Positions 1 through 8,164 of a stretch of DNA of 33,473 nt are shown here, piece by piece. The stretch is taken from the NCBI GenBank assembly GCA_031266275.1, contig JAISBI010000017.1:1-33473 (forward strand). The letters are read 5' to 3'. A program made the translations under genes and the position numbers. The first letter of the stretch is position 1; every line of letters begins with the position of its first letter. A model generated the notes under the pieces. The model was not told the DNA's origin and did not search any database. It worked only from the letters and a program-made list of their open reading frames with translations. This DNA comes from Candidatus Nomurabacteria bacterium. Its GTDB lineage: Bacteria > Patescibacteriota > Saccharimonadia > Saccharimonadales > Saccharimonadaceae.

Positions 1-1004
1 AAGGCGTTGGTGTTGCTGACGCGGGTGGACGACCAGAGGTCGCCTGTGATGTGGATGCCGTTATAGGTGGTGTTCCAACTGCCCGACAGCGTGCCTTGGA
101 ATGGGCCGCCTTGCAGCCAGTTTTTGGCGTAGTCGCTGTTGGCTGGGTTGTCTTGATTGGGCGCGCCGTCACCGTGCATATAGCCGTTCAGGACAGCGAA
201 ATCGTTTCTGGTCGCGTCGGCGTTGTAGCCACGTGGCAAGCGCCAACCGGCTGGACAGATTGAACTGGGGGCGATATTGTCGGCGCTAACAGTGCCTGAG
301 TCTAAACTGCCAGCGGTGGCGGTGTACCAATTATAGAGATAGCCGCATTTGGTCAGGCTGTCGGGGTTATAGGTTTGGCCGTCGTTGCAATAGGCGTTGC
401 TGGTCGGGTCAACTTGCCGCCAAGCGTCTTGGTCGCTGGCCGAACTGAAAGTTGCGCCAGTTTTGGTGAGATAGCCGTTGGTGACGAAATTGCCGTTACG
501 TGTGACGCCAGAAGCGTTGTAGCCGAGCCAGTTGAACCTGACCGTCGGATTGCCGCTCCCTGTTATATTGCTGGTCTTGCCGTCCAAAACCATGCCTTCG
601 GTCAGTTGAAATCGCAGGTTATCCAGCATCCAACAGTTGCCGTCGGCCAATTTAGCCACCCGATAAGCCTGGACTTTGCTCGCGCCGTCGCCCCGAGCGT
701 CGTATAGAGTGAGAATTGCGTCCGCGTTACTGCCGTCGAACTCCGTCATACTGGCGCAATATTCCACCGTCATTTCCTGCATGGTTTTCGGCTGCGGGGG
801 TGAAAAATCGCCAGTGATAGTAATGGGTGTGCCGCCGGCCGTTGGGCCGCTGTCGGGCGTGACAGTTGTTGGCGTAGCGGCGTTACTATTGTGCGCGAAA
901 TGATTGACAATGATAAATCCGGCAGGAATCGCCAAAAGAAACAAACCGACAATCGACATGACGATTCTTTTTACAATCTTGCTCTTCCCGTAAATTTTCA
1001 GCAT
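1..1004 (-). CDS. FISUMP-domain cell-surface protein, C-terminus beyond window edge
   Basis: An open frame runs from an ATG at 1004 to the left edge, about 334 codons with no stop. Residues about 14-34 form one hydrophobic segment after a Lys-rich start, so the protein is probably anchored with its bulk outside the cell. Next comes an IPT/TIG-like stretch (TPDSGPTAGGTPITITG). The rest carries hallmarks of the Fibrobacter succinogenes major paralogous (FISUMP) domain: VAKLADGNCWMLDNLRF, CGYLYNWYTA and ICPAGWRLP. In this family the Cys and Trp residues stabilise an extracellular C-type-lectin-like fold; the ligand is unknown. An in-frame TAA just upstream fixes ATG 1004 as the first usable start, although the nearest AAGGAGG lies about 25 nt upstream, farther than normal. 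The gene is transcribed away from the replication cluster by its own consensus promoter. Confidence 0.8.
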   Translation of the reverse strand, partial: MLKIYGKSKIVKRIVMSIVGLFLLAIPAGFIIVNHFAHNSNAATPTTVTPDSGPTAGGTPITITGDFSPPQPKTMQEMTVEYCASMTEFDGSNADAILTLYDARGDGASKVQAYRVAKLADGNCWMLDNLRFQLTEGMVLDGKTSNITGSGNPTVRFNWLGYNASGVTRNGNFVTNGYLTKTGATFSSASDQDAWRQVDPTSNAYCNDGQTYNPDSLTKCGYLYNWYTATAGSLDSGTVSADNIAPSSICPAGWRLPRGYNADATRNDFAVLNGYMHGDGAPNQDNPANSDYAKNWLQGGPFQGTLSGSWNTTYNGIHITGDLWSSTRVSNTNA

Positions 1005-1057
1005 AATTTATCGCGCTACTCTACTGAGCCCTCCTTACAATCATTAAACATAAACCA

Positions 1058-1086
1058 ATTATATGCGTTATCTGCGATGATGTCAA
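1058..1086 (-). promoter_or_regulatory. Consensus sigma-70 promoter for the FISUMP gene
   Basis: On the minus strand TTGACA (1086-1081) and TATAAT (1063-1058) are both exact consensus and separated by 17 bp. Transcription would start near 1051, giving a leader of about 45 nt that contains AAGGAGG. This is the strongest promoter by sequence in the window and suggests high expression of the surface protein. Confidence 0.8.
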
Positions 1087-1124
1087 TGGTTTTCGATGAA
1101 GATATTTATGGCAGGTCATTTTAT

Positions 1125-1141
1125 GTTGTAAAAATTACAAC
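1125..1141. repeat. Dispersed palindrome, copy 1 (intergenic)
   Basis: GTTGTAAAAATTACAAC, extended here to a 9-bp arm (ATGTTGTAA / TTACAACAT) around AAA. It is the only exact copy outside a gene and lies between the divergent promoters of the FISUMP gene and the 1269 gene. Other exact copies are at 13580, 15092, 17695 and 28031. A degenerate 14/17 match at 1775-1791 spans the stop codon of the next gene. Confidence 0.75.
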
Positions 1142-1183
1142 ATTTTCGTTACTATCTCAGTTGGCCTTGTGGAAAAAGTAGTA

Positions 1184-1212
1184 TTGATTTGTTGCCTTAA
1201 TTGTGATATATT
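1184..1212 (+). promoter_or_regulatory. Probable promoter of the 1269 gene
   Basis: TTGATT (1184-1189), 17 bp, TATATT (1207-1212), preceded by TGTG as in the other extended -10 elements of this window. The predicted leader is about 50 nt and ends in a GAGAGGA ribosome-binding site. Confidence 0.55.
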
Positions 1213-1268
1213 GGGAGCGGATATTAGTAAAGAGTTTTTGAAAACATATACAAAAAGAGAGGACACTT

Positions 1269-1781
1269 ATGGCAATAGAATTGGAAGAGAAAGAAATCAA
1301 GAGGCTGAGTTCTTTGATTGCTGACGCCGAAATAAATTTGGCCGCAGCGAAAGAAGTTCTGAAATCAATCGCGGGCGGCGAGGCCTTGCCGTCGCGCACA
1401 CCGACCGAAGAGGTGGCTGGTAAAGTTATCGAAGGAATTTTCGACGGTCAAGTCATGGTCGGGCCGGATGGCAAGACTTATCCGGTGCCAGCCAATTATG
1501 CCTCGAAGTCGAAATTGGTCGAAGGCGATATTTTGAAATTGACCATCGACGAAGACGGCTCGTTTATTTATAAACAAATCGGACCGGTGGCGCGCCGTCA
1601 ATTAATCGGCACTTTGACCCAGCACGACGGCGCCTATTTCGTCGAATCGAGCGAACGCGAATATCGCGTCTTGCTGGCCAGCGTGACGTTTTTCAAAGTC
1701 AAATTGGGCGACTCAGTCTCCATCGTAGTCCCAGAAGACAATCGCGAAGCCGAATGGGCAGCGGTCGAGGCAGCGTTGTAA
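1269..1781 (+). CDS. Conserved-looking protein of unknown function upstream of dnaX
   Basis: A 170-aa soluble protein that I do not recognise. The first about 40 residues are charged and heptad-like (ELEEKEIKRLSSLIADAEIN), suggesting a helical or coiled-coil N-terminus. The remainder looks beta-rich, with repeated short strands broken by Gly/Asp turns (MVGPDGKTYPVPANYASKSK, LVEGDILKLTIDEDGSF). No signal peptide, membrane segment or cysteine is present. It has its own promoter, a GAGAGGA site 5 nt before ATG, and lies 45 bp ahead of dnaX on the same strand, so a DNA- or RNA-related housekeeping role is possible but only by context. Coding is convincing from length, start signals and codon use like its neighbours. 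Confidence 0.75.
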   Translation: MAIELEEKEIKRLSSLIADAEINLAAAKEVLKSIAGGEALPSRTPTEEVAGKVIEGIFDGQVMVGPDGKTYPVPANYASKSKLVEGDILKLTIDEDGSFIYKQIGPVARRQLIGTLTQHDGAYFVESSEREYRVLLASVTFFKVKLGDSVSIVVPEDNREAEWAAVEAAL

Positions 1782-1809
1782 ATAATACACGCTTTGTCGT
1801 CGCGCGTCG

Positions 1810-1818
1810 TGGTATAAT
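1810..1818 (+). promoter_or_regulatory. Extended -10 promoter giving a leaderless dnaX mRNA
   Basis: TGGTATAAT is an extended -10 element (TGnTATAAT). Only 8 nt separate it from the dnaX ATG at 1827, so transcription should start at or next to the initiation codon. No ribosome-binding site is present and no good -35 hexamer is seen. Confidence 0.65.
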
Positions 1819-1826
1819 TGGAATAA

Positions 1827-3236
1827 ATGAGTAGACAAGCATTGTATCGCAAATACCGTTCTTCGTCGCTAGACGAAATTATTGGGCAGGATCACATCGT
1901 CGAGGTTTTGAGCGCTGGTTTGAAAGCTGGCAAGACAGCGCAGGTTTATCTGTTGACTGGGCCGCGTGGCGTGGGCAAGACTTCGGTGGCGCGGATTTTG
2001 GCTTATGAGCTGAATGGTTTGTCGTACGGCGGGACGGAACTGGATATTATTGAGATTGATGCGGCCAGCAACGGTAGCGTCGATGATGCGCGGGAATTGC
2101 GCGACAGGGCCAGTATCGCGCCGAGTTCGCTGAAATACAAAGTTTATATTATTGACGAAGTGCACATGTTGTCGCGTCAAGCTTTTGACGCGCTGTTGAA
2201 ATTGACCGAAGAGCCGCCAGAGCATGCCATTTTCATCATGGCGACGACGGAAGTCGACAAAGTTCCGGCGACTATCAAATCGCGGGCCGAGCAATATCAT
2301 TTTCATTTGGTGCCGACGGATGTCATCGCGGCGCATTTGACGGGGATTGCTGAGTCGGAAAAAATGAGTTTTGAGCCGGCCGCTATCGAATTATTGGCGG
2401 AGCTGGGGCGTGGCAGCTTGCGCGATGCGATTTCGCTGCTCGATCAAATGTCGAGCGGCGAGGTGACTTTGGGCGCAGTTGAGCGAACTTTTGGCCTGCC
2501 GCCGAGTCAGCAATTGGAGGCGATTTTGACGGCGATGGGCGTGGGCGATGCGGGGACAGTGGTGTCGATATTGAACGAATTGAGGGACAACGGCATGCGG
2601 GCTGGCGGATTTGTCGGCGCTTTGATTCGAAAATTAGAGAAAGAGGCTGCGACCGAGCCGCGTTATTTTGATTTAATCGACAGACTTTTGGATGTCGCGA
2701 AAGCCGGCGATCCGGATTTGAAATTGATGGCGGTGCTAGGCACTTGGTCAGCGCCGGTGCGCCCAGAAACACCTGAAAAATCCGCGCCTAAATCGGAAAT
2801 AACTGCCCCGTCGCCCGCGCCAAAAACAGAGAAAAAAGTAGTCAAAAAACCGGAAACAACTGCCAAAAGTGATGACGAGAAACCGCAATCGAGCAAAAAG
2901 CCCGAACCACCCCAAAAATCCGATTACAAAATCGTCTGGACTGACGTAGTGCGCGAAATCAGAAGCGACGGCAATCCAGTTTTCGCTTCGCAACTAGCGC
3001 GGGCCAAATATACGCTGGATGGCGATGGCTTGACGCTGCAGTTTTCATCTAAAATTGCTCGCGACACCGCGGCTGACGCCAAGCACAAAAAAATCATCGC
3101 TGACGCCGTCAAAAAATTATACGATTTCAAACCGGTTATCGATGTGTCGAGCGACGTCATACAAGCGGCCAAGCCGACCAGCGCGAGCGAATATTCGACC
3201 ATTTCTGCTATAATGGGTGGAGGAGAAAGGGTTTAA
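1827..3236 (+). CDS. dnaX: DNA polymerase III subunit gamma/tau, lacking the zinc module
   Basis: Clamp-loader ATPase that opens the sliding clamp at the replication fork. Seen in sequence: N-terminal QALYRKYR, Walker A GPRGVGKT (residues 45-52), Walker B IIDEVHML (108-115), sensor 1 ATTEVDKVP and the SRA arginine-finger segment (SRC in most homologues). Residues about 325-370 are a Pro/Lys/Ser-rich linker, followed by a tau-like C-terminal domain. The total of 469 aa is short for tau. Unusually, the stretch between Walker A and the IDAAS strand contains no cysteines: the usual four-Cys zinc module is replaced by a short loop (NGLSYGGTEL). An A6 run near 2831 lies where the linker begins, so slippage to a gamma-like form is conceivable. 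Abuts dnaB with no gap. Confidence 0.95.
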   Translation: MSRQALYRKYRSSSLDEIIGQDHIVEVLSAGLKAGKTAQVYLLTGPRGVGKTSVARILAYELNGLSYGGTELDIIEIDAASNGSVDDARELRDRASIAPSSLKYKVYIIDEVHMLSRQAFDALLKLTEEPPEHAIFIMATTEVDKVPATIKSRAEQYHFHLVPTDVIAAHLTGIAESEKMSFEPAAIELLAELGRGSLRDAISLLDQMSSGEVTLGAVERTFGLPPSQQLEAILTAMGVGDAGTVVSILNELRDNGMRAGGFVGALIRKLEKEAATEPRYFDLIDRLLDVAKAGDPDLKLMAVLGTWSAPVRPETPEKSAPKSEITAPSPAPKTEKKVVKKPETTAKSDDEKPQSSKKPEPPQKSDYKIVWTDVVREIRSDGNPVFASQLARAKYTLDGDGLTLQFSSKIARDTAADAKHKKIIADAVKKLYDFKPVIDVSSDVIQAAKPTSASEYSTISAIMGGGERV

Positions 3237-4607
3237 ATGGCGAACGAAGAAAACAAAGGCAAGTTGCCACCGCAAAATATTGACGCCGAGATGTCAGTAC
3301 TGGGCGCGGTTTTAATCGAGCCGAATGCTATTTCGGAAATTACTGACAAATTAGTGCCGGAAGATTTTTATGAAAAAAAGCACGAATTGATTTATGCCGC
3401 AATGTTGAGGCTGTACGGGCAGTCGTCGCCGATTGATTTGCTCACAATCACCGAAGAATTGGAGCGGAAAAAAGAATTGGAACTGGTCGGCGGGCGCGAA
3501 TATATTGTCGAGTTGACTGACTATGTGCCGAGCGCCGCCAACATTGATTCATATGCCGACATCGTGCGCAACGCTTCGACCCGCCGCCGATTAATCACGA
3601 TTTCCGGCGACATGCAGCGCATGGCTTATGACGGCGCCGAAGAGGCCAAAGACATCATCGAAAAGGCCGAATCGGCGTTATTCGCGGCCTCGCAAAGCGT
3701 CCAAAAAGGCGATTTGACGCCGATTTCATCGCTGTTAACGCGTTCAATCGAGCGTTTGGAAGAACTGCAGAATAACAAAGGTGCTTTGCGCGGCGTCGCG
3801 ACCGGCTTCGCTGACCTAGATAGATTGTTGAACGGTTTGCAGCGGTCGGAATTAATCATCGTCGGGGCGCGCCCAAGCATGGGCAAGTCGACATTGGCCC
3901 AAAACATCGCTCACTACGTAGCGACGCATTCTGATAAACACGTGTTGTTTTTCTCGCTGGAAATGAGCAGCGACAGCTTGGTCGACCGCTTGATTGCAGA
4001 AGCTTCTGGCGTCGATCACACACGCATTCGCAGCGGTTATTTGAAATCTGATGATTATGAAAAAATTACTGAGGCGATGGCCGAGATGGAAAATGCCCAT
4101 ATCGCCTTTGACGAAACTTCGATTTTGACCGTCAACGATATGCGCTCGAAAGCGCGGCGTTACGCCATGAAAAATCCGCTCGGGCTGATTGTGGTCGACT
4201 ATTTGTCGCTAATGGACACGGTGACGAATTATCAGGGAAATCAAGTGCAAAAAGTAGCGGAAATTTCGCGTGGGCTGAAAGCTCTGGCGCGCGAGCTCGA
4301 CGTGCCAGTGTTAGCGTTGTCGCAGTTGTCGCGTGCGTCGGTACAGGGTCAAGATGACAAGCGGCCGCAACTGCAACACCTGCGCGATTCGGGTGCGGTC
4401 GAGCAAGACGCCGACGTCGTGATTTTCATCCACCGCGAAGATTATTATCATAAATCGGAAAAATCGCGCGGTGAATACGAAGATACCAATATCGCAGAAA
4501 TTATTATCGAAAAAAATCGCAACGGCCGAACTGGTGCGTTGAATTTATATTTCCACCCAGAATTGTTGAAGTTTCAATCATTAGAACGGGAGAAATCAAA
4601 TGGTTAG
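3237..4607 (+). CDS. dnaB: Replicative DNA helicase DnaB
   Basis: Hexameric 5'-3' helicase that unwinds DNA ahead of the replisome. The N-terminal primase-interacting domain begins at PPQNIDAEMSVLGAVL. The RecA-like domain follows with LNGLQRSELIIVGARPSMGK (Walker A near residue 215), FSLEMSSDSLVDRL, IVVDYLSLM (Walker B) and the C-terminal LRDSGAVEQDADVVIFIHRE block. Length 456 aa is normal. The ATG directly follows the dnaX stop, with GGAGGAGAAAGG upstream inside dnaX, so the two replisome genes are co-transcribed and probably translationally coupled. The 3' end overlaps the next gene by 8 bp. Confidence 0.96.
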   Translation: MANEENKGKLPPQNIDAEMSVLGAVLIEPNAISEITDKLVPEDFYEKKHELIYAAMLRLYGQSSPIDLLTITEELERKKELELVGGREYIVELTDYVPSAANIDSYADIVRNASTRRRLITISGDMQRMAYDGAEEAKDIIEKAESALFAASQSVQKGDLTPISSLLTRSIERLEELQNNKGALRGVATGFADLDRLLNGLQRSELIIVGARPSMGKSTLAQNIAHYVATHSDKHVLFFSLEMSSDSLVDRLIAEASGVDHTRIRSGYLKSDDYEKITEAMAEMENAHIAFDETSILTVNDMRSKARRYAMKNPLGLIVVDYLSLMDTVTNYQGNQVQKVAEISRGLKALARELDVPVLALSQLSRASVQGQDDKRPQLQHLRDSGAVEQDADVVIFIHREDYYHKSEKSRGEYEDTNIAEIIIEKNRNGRTGALNLYFHPELLKFQSLEREKSNG

Positions 4608-6084
4608 AGCGAAAAAAACCGCCATTAAACCCAGCGAAAGAGTTAGCCTGTTCAGCCAGTTGACGCTGTATCGCTATCGCTACATAATCGGCTACGCGGT
4701 CTTCGCGGCGGCGCTGTTATTTTTGGTGTTATTCAATTTTCCTAATTTGCCCAGCGGGTTGAGTCAGGGCGAAATAGACAGCGCGGCCAGCGCCAGCATG
4801 CTCGACTGGAGCTCATTTCGCGACGGCACGGTGGCGGCGACCGATTTGCCGTTCCATTTGATGCAAAAGATTTCGCTGAAATTGTTCGGCCCGACCATGT
4901 TTGCACTACGTTTGCCGACGGTGATTTTGGCGCTGTTGGCGGGTGTCGTGCTGGAGCGCTTGCTGAAAAGATTGTTCCACGAAAACGTCGCCATTGTCTC
5001 GACTATCATCGCGATTTCAACCATATTGTTTTTGACGGTGGCACATTCCGGATCGCCTATGGTTATGAATATCTTTTTGACTACCACGATATTATACCTG
5101 TTGGTGCGGATTTTGCACGGCGACAAGGCTCAGCCGGTGTGGGTGATATTGTTGGCCATTGCAGTGGTTTTGGGGCTGTATTCGCCGATGTTCAGCGTGT
5201 TGATATTTTTGGCGCTCCTGTTGTTGTTCCACCCCAAAGCGCGCGCTCGCATCAGGAAAATGCCCAAAGCGCATCTCATCGTCACGGCCGCTGTCGTAGT
5301 GCCGTTTTTGGTGCCGTTGGTGCTGGGGCTGTCGCTGAACGGATTGGAGACGCTGAAGTCGCTGATTGGCTTCGGCACTTGGCGCGGGTTGACTGACAAT
5401 GTCGGCGCGATGGCCGGTATATTGTTCGGCATCAACGCTGGCGGCACGGTTTCCGAATTCGTCCCGCCGGTAATCAATATGGCGTCGCTGGCTGTGGCGC
5501 TAATCGGACTGATTCGTTTGTTTATGAGTCTGAAATCAGCGCGGTCGTATCTGTTGTTGCTGTGGCTGATAGTATTGGTGCCGATATTATTGTTCAATAC
5601 CAGCGCCATACCGCTGACTTTCGTGCCGTTTACGATTTTGACGGCGATGGGCGTGGACGGTTTGATTACGGGGTGGAACCGCTACTTCCCGATTAATCCA
5701 TATGCGCGCATCGCTGGATTGATTCCGATTTTTGTGCTGATGTTTGGCATCGCTTACACGACGGCGCAGCGCTATATGTTGGCGAATGTCTATGAAGCGA
5801 ACGTGGTGACAGCTCACAATCTCACCCTGCCGGCGATTATGAATGAAGTGCAGGCGGGCGCGGACGTGAAAGTTTTGATTGGCGAGAGCGAATCGCAAAT
5901 TGCGGATATTTTCAAAAATCGAGCGGAAGTCAAAACTAGCGGCTTCTCAAACGATGGTCGTCTGATTGTGACGCCGGAAGCTTACCACGAGCATGAATCG
6001 GAATTAAATTCGTGGCGCCTGCGTCGCATTGAGACCTCGCAGTTGCAAAACGATAGCGTGATATTGCGGATTTACGAAAAATAG
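4600..6084 (+). CDS. Polytopic membrane protein, probable GT-C-type glycosyltransferase
   Basis: A 494-aa protein with about ten hydrophobic segments, the first at residues about 28-47 after a basic N-terminus. A polar stretch follows the first segment (LPSGLSQGEIDSAASASML) with Glu and Asp residues where ArnT/PMT-type GT-C enzymes carry their catalytic loop 1; the next loop contains FALRLPTVILALLAGVV, typical of that family. A soluble C-terminal tail of about 80 residues ends the protein. These enzymes move sugars from lipid carriers to extracytoplasmic acceptors; the substrate cannot be told here. It overlaps dnaB by 8 bp (ATGGTTAG) and is part of the dnaX-dnaB operon despite the unrelated role. 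Family assignment is by architecture and should be confirmed by profile search. Confidence 0.65.
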   Translation: MVRAKKTAIKPSERVSLFSQLTLYRYRYIIGYAVFAAALLFLVLFNFPNLPSGLSQGEIDSAASASMLDWSSFRDGTVAATDLPFHLMQKISLKLFGPTMFALRLPTVILALLAGVVLERLLKRLFHENVAIVSTIIAISTILFLTVAHSGSPMVMNIFLTTTILYLLVRILHGDKAQPVWVILLAIAVVLGLYSPMFSVLIFLALLLLFHPKARARIRKMPKAHLIVTAAVVVPFLVPLVLGLSLNGLETLKSLIGFGTWRGLTDNVGAMAGILFGINAGGTVSEFVPPVINMASLAVALIGLIRLFMSLKSARSYLLLLWLIVLVPILLFNTSAIPLTFVPFTILTAMGVDGLITGWNRYFPINPYARIAGLIPIFVLMFGIAYTTAQRYMLANVYEANVVTAHNLTLPAIMNEVQAGADVKVLIGESESQIADIFKNRAEVKTSGFSNDGRLIVTPEAYHEHESELNSWRLRRIETSQLQNDSVILRIYEK

Positions 6085-6092
6085 CGTATAAT
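6064..6092 (+). promoter_or_regulatory. Promoter of ybaB
   Basis: TTGCGG (6064-6069), 17 bp, TATAAT (6087-6092), overlapping the end of the preceding membrane-protein gene. A leader of about 30 nt ends in a strong GAGGAGG ribosome-binding site before ATG 6129. Confidence 0.6.
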
Positions 6093-6128
6093 TCATAAAT
6101 AAACTATTAAGAATCAAGAGGAGGAGCA

Positions 6129-6416
6129 ATGGCATTAGACCAGATGAAAATGTTGGCGCAGTTGAAAAAAGCGCAGAACGAATTAAAAAAAGAATTAGTC
6201 GAAGTGGAAGCCGGCGACGGTGCCGTCGTGGTGCAAATCAACGGCGAATTGAAAGTCAAATCAATTAAATTTGACAAAGAACTCGTCGGCGACGATTTCG
6301 CGAAATTGGAAAAATGGACGATTGCCGCGCTGTCGGACGGCATGGAAGAAGCGCAAAAAATGGCGGCCGAAAAAATGAAGCCGTTGATGGGCGGGCTGGG
6401 CAGTCTCGGTTTATAA
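6129..6416 (+). CDS. ybaB: YbaB/EbfC nucleoid-associated protein
   Basis: A 95-aa DNA-binding protein of the YbaB/EbfC family, which forms tweezer-shaped dimers and commonly lies between dnaX and recR. The family pattern is visible: an N-terminal helix rich in Met/Lys/Gln (ALDQMKMLAQLKKAQNELKK), a central beta sheet (GAVVVQINGELKVKSIKFD), then a helix and a flexible Gly/Met tail (MKPLMGGLGSLGL). GAGGAGG lies 5 nt before ATG. Even with other genes in between, the order dnaX...ybaB...recR keeps the classic bacterial cluster, supporting a role alongside RecR in recombination or nucleoid organisation. Confidence 0.92.
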   Translation: MALDQMKMLAQLKKAQNELKKELVEVEAGDGAVVVQINGELKVKSIKFDKELVGDDFAKLEKWTIAALSDGMEEAQKMAAEKMKPLMGGLGSLGL

Positions 6417-6425
6417 GGCAAAGCG

Positions 6426-7118
6426 ATGCGCGGGCCCGATTCAAGCGACAGATTATATGTGTTAAAAGCGGTTATTTTAATCTCTTGCTTCGTATTGAGT
6501 GGATTGGCGCTCGGAGCGGATCATAAAGCGCACAGCGGTGCCGTTCCAGAGGAAGAATATCATAAAACAGTCCAAAAAGTCGAAGAAGATGAGGGCGGCG
6601 AACCGGAGCCAGCGCCCGAGCCGGAAGCGGTGCCGGCCGAACTGGTCGCGCCCGTCATTCAACGCGCCGCCGCGCCGCCGGTAGCTCAGGCGCTACACAA
6701 CCATCTAGAGATTTCGGCTATCGGTCTCAATGCCAACGTGTCGCCAGTCGCGATTAATGGCAAAGGCGAAATCGACGTGCCGGCGGCTGGCGTCGGGCTG
6801 TGGAACGGTGGCGCTCAGCCGGGAGGTCTGGGCAATGTGTTTCTGGACGGGCATGTTTACGGCGTCTTTCGCAACCTGCACGGACTTGGCGCGGGCCAGA
6901 CCATTCAGCTGACGTGGAACGAGCGTAATTATAATTATCGCGTGGTGTCGAACAGCACTTATTCGCTGGACGAATTGTTGGCCAATGGCGGCGCTTTGTG
7001 GTCGAATATTTTGTATAATGCGCCAAGCGGCAAGGGTTTGACGATTATGACGTGCGCCGGTTCGCCGATGGGCGCGACTTATTCGCACCGCACAGTTGTC
7101 AAAGCAGTGGAAATATAA
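6426..7118 (+). CDS. Sortase (class E/F-like transpeptidase)
   Basis: Membrane-anchored cysteine transpeptidase that links surface proteins to the envelope. Residues about 11-30 form a hydrophobic anchor, then comes an acidic/Pro/Ala-rich linker (EPEPAPEPEAVPAE), then the sortase barrel. The catalytic triad is visible: His in FLDGHVYGVF, Cys in LTIMTCAGSPMG and Arg in SHRTVV. The compact domain of about 130 residues and the GLWNGGAQPG region resemble class F enzymes. Length 230 aa is typical. The start ATG at 6426 lies 10 bp after ybaB with a poor ribosome-binding site, so it probably depends on coupling to ybaB. No LPxTG-type substrate was seen in the window, but the truncated FISUMP protein could carry one beyond the edge. 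Confidence 0.85.
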   Translation: MRGPDSSDRLYVLKAVILISCFVLSGLALGADHKAHSGAVPEEEYHKTVQKVEEDEGGEPEPAPEPEAVPAELVAPVIQRAAAPPVAQALHNHLEISAIGLNANVSPVAINGKGEIDVPAAGVGLWNGGAQPGGLGNVFLDGHVYGVFRNLHGLGAGQTIQLTWNERNYNYRVVSNSTYSLDELLANGGALWSNILYNAPSGKGLTIMTCAGSPMGATYSHRTVVKAVEI

Positions 7119-7126
7119 GGAGGAGT

Positions 7127-7540
7127 ATGGAGAATGAAAACCTAGAAAAAGCAACAGTCAACCACGCCGAGCGAAAAGTCGATATGGGCGGGGCGGCGGC
7201 TAAAAAAGCAGTTTTGGTGGACGATGAAACGGTGACTAAGTTGCGGCGCTATGAAATTCCTGATGACAAGAAAGTGCCATACGAAGAAATTGCGAATACC
7301 TTGAAACATATTCGCAAAGACATCAACGACATGCCGGAAGATATCAAAGATATTTTTGTCAAAAACGGTTTGGGTGTGATTGAGGACGGCAAGATTATTT
7401 ATACTGACGCAGGCGAGCAAAAATTAGTGCAATACATGTTCGACGATAAAAATGATGAATTAAGCTTGGCAGGATTTTTGCAAGACGCCGGCGTGATAAG
7501 GATTAGCGATAACAATTATGTTACCGAGAGCATTGACTAA
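7127..7540 (+). CDS. Unknown acidic protein between sortase and recR
   Basis: A 137-aa soluble, acidic protein that I do not recognise. The start at 7127 is chosen because AAGGAGGAG stands just before it; a longer in-frame reading from 7052 would overlap the sortase gene. The N-terminus is Ala/Lys-rich and looks disordered. The C-terminal two thirds look alpha-helical with a short winged-helix-like pattern (KDIFVKNGLGVIEDGKIIYT, then AGFLQDAGVIRISD). No cysteines or membrane segments. It overlaps recR by 23 bp, so the two are translated together and it may function with RecR or YbaB, but that is only context. Confidence 0.75.
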   Translation: MENENLEKATVNHAERKVDMGGAAAKKAVLVDDETVTKLRRYEIPDDKKVPYEEIANTLKHIRKDINDMPEDIKDIFVKNGLGVIEDGKIIYTDAGEQKLVQYMFDDKNDELSLAGFLQDAGVIRISDNNYVTESID

Positions 7541-8126
7541 TCTCATCGAAAGCTTCGAGCTTTTGCCCGGCGTCGGCGCACGCAGTGCCGAGCGCTATGC
7601 TTACTATGTTTTGAAAAATTCGCCGGCTGACGCCGCGAAATTGGCGCGCAGTTTGGAAGAAATCCACACTGGCGTGAAACTGTGTCCAGTGACATTCGCA
7701 TTCATCGATTCGAACGAGTCGGTTTCGTCGCTCTACGCCGATGAAGATCGTAATAAAAAATTAGTCGCGGTGGTCGAAGACCCATTCGACGTCATCGCGC
7801 TAGAAAAAACTGGACATTTCAAGGGCACATATCATGTTCTAGGCGGCGCGATTTCGCCCATTGACGGCGTCAGTCCGGAGCAGCTGCACATCCCAGAATT
7901 GATTAAACGGCTCAAAAACGACGCGGTGGAAGAAGTGGTCTTAGCGACCAACGCCAGCGTCGAGGGCGAGTCAACCGCGCTATACATCCAAAAGCAATTA
8001 GAGGGCGCGAAACTGGACGACATCAAAATCACGCGACTGGCGCGCGGCCTGCCCATTGGCGTGGATTTGGAATACGCCGACCAAATAACTTTGTCACACG
8101 CTTTGCAGGGCCGGCAGAGATTGTAG
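7518..8126 (+). CDS. recR: Recombination protein RecR with a degenerate zinc finger
   Basis: RecR works with RecO (and RecF) to load RecA on SSB-coated gaps. Present: N-terminal helix-hairpin-helix (LLPGVGARSAERYAYYVL), Toprim domain beginning VVEDPFDVIALE with YHVLGGAISPIDG, and the C-terminal TRLARGLPIGVDLEYADQIT motif. Length 202 aa is standard. The region that normally holds a C4 zinc finger (residues about 50-82) keeps only one cysteine (KLCPVTFAF) and substitutes other residues for the rest, so metal binding is unlikely. This parallels the zinc-less DnaX in the same window. The ATG lies inside the previous gene (23-bp overlap). Confidence 0.93.
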   Translation: MLPRALTNLIESFELLPGVGARSAERYAYYVLKNSPADAAKLARSLEEIHTGVKLCPVTFAFIDSNESVSSLYADEDRNKKLVAVVEDPFDVIALEKTGHFKGTYHVLGGAISPIDGVSPEQLHIPELIKRLKNDAVEEVVLATNASVEGESTALYIQKQLEGAKLDDIKITRLARGLPIGVDLEYADQITLSHALQGRQRL

Positions 8127-8129
8127 ATT

Positions 8130-8157
8130 TTGCTAACTCGCTTCGTCGTGATACAAT
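8130..8157 (+). promoter_or_regulatory. Promoter giving a leaderless pheS (and DGR RT) transcript
   Basis: TTGCTA (8130-8135), 16 bp, TACAAT (8152-8157), then 7 nt to the pheS ATG at 8165, which has no ribosome-binding site. The start of transcription therefore falls at the start codon. The same transcript should read into the overlapping reverse transcriptase gene. Confidence 0.6.
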
Positions 8158-8164
8158 TATAGTT

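Noticed and set aside
1-1004. FISUMP protein as a second DGR target
   Set aside because: No segment matching the template repeat is present in the visible part; its C-terminus is outside the window, so this cannot be fully excluded.
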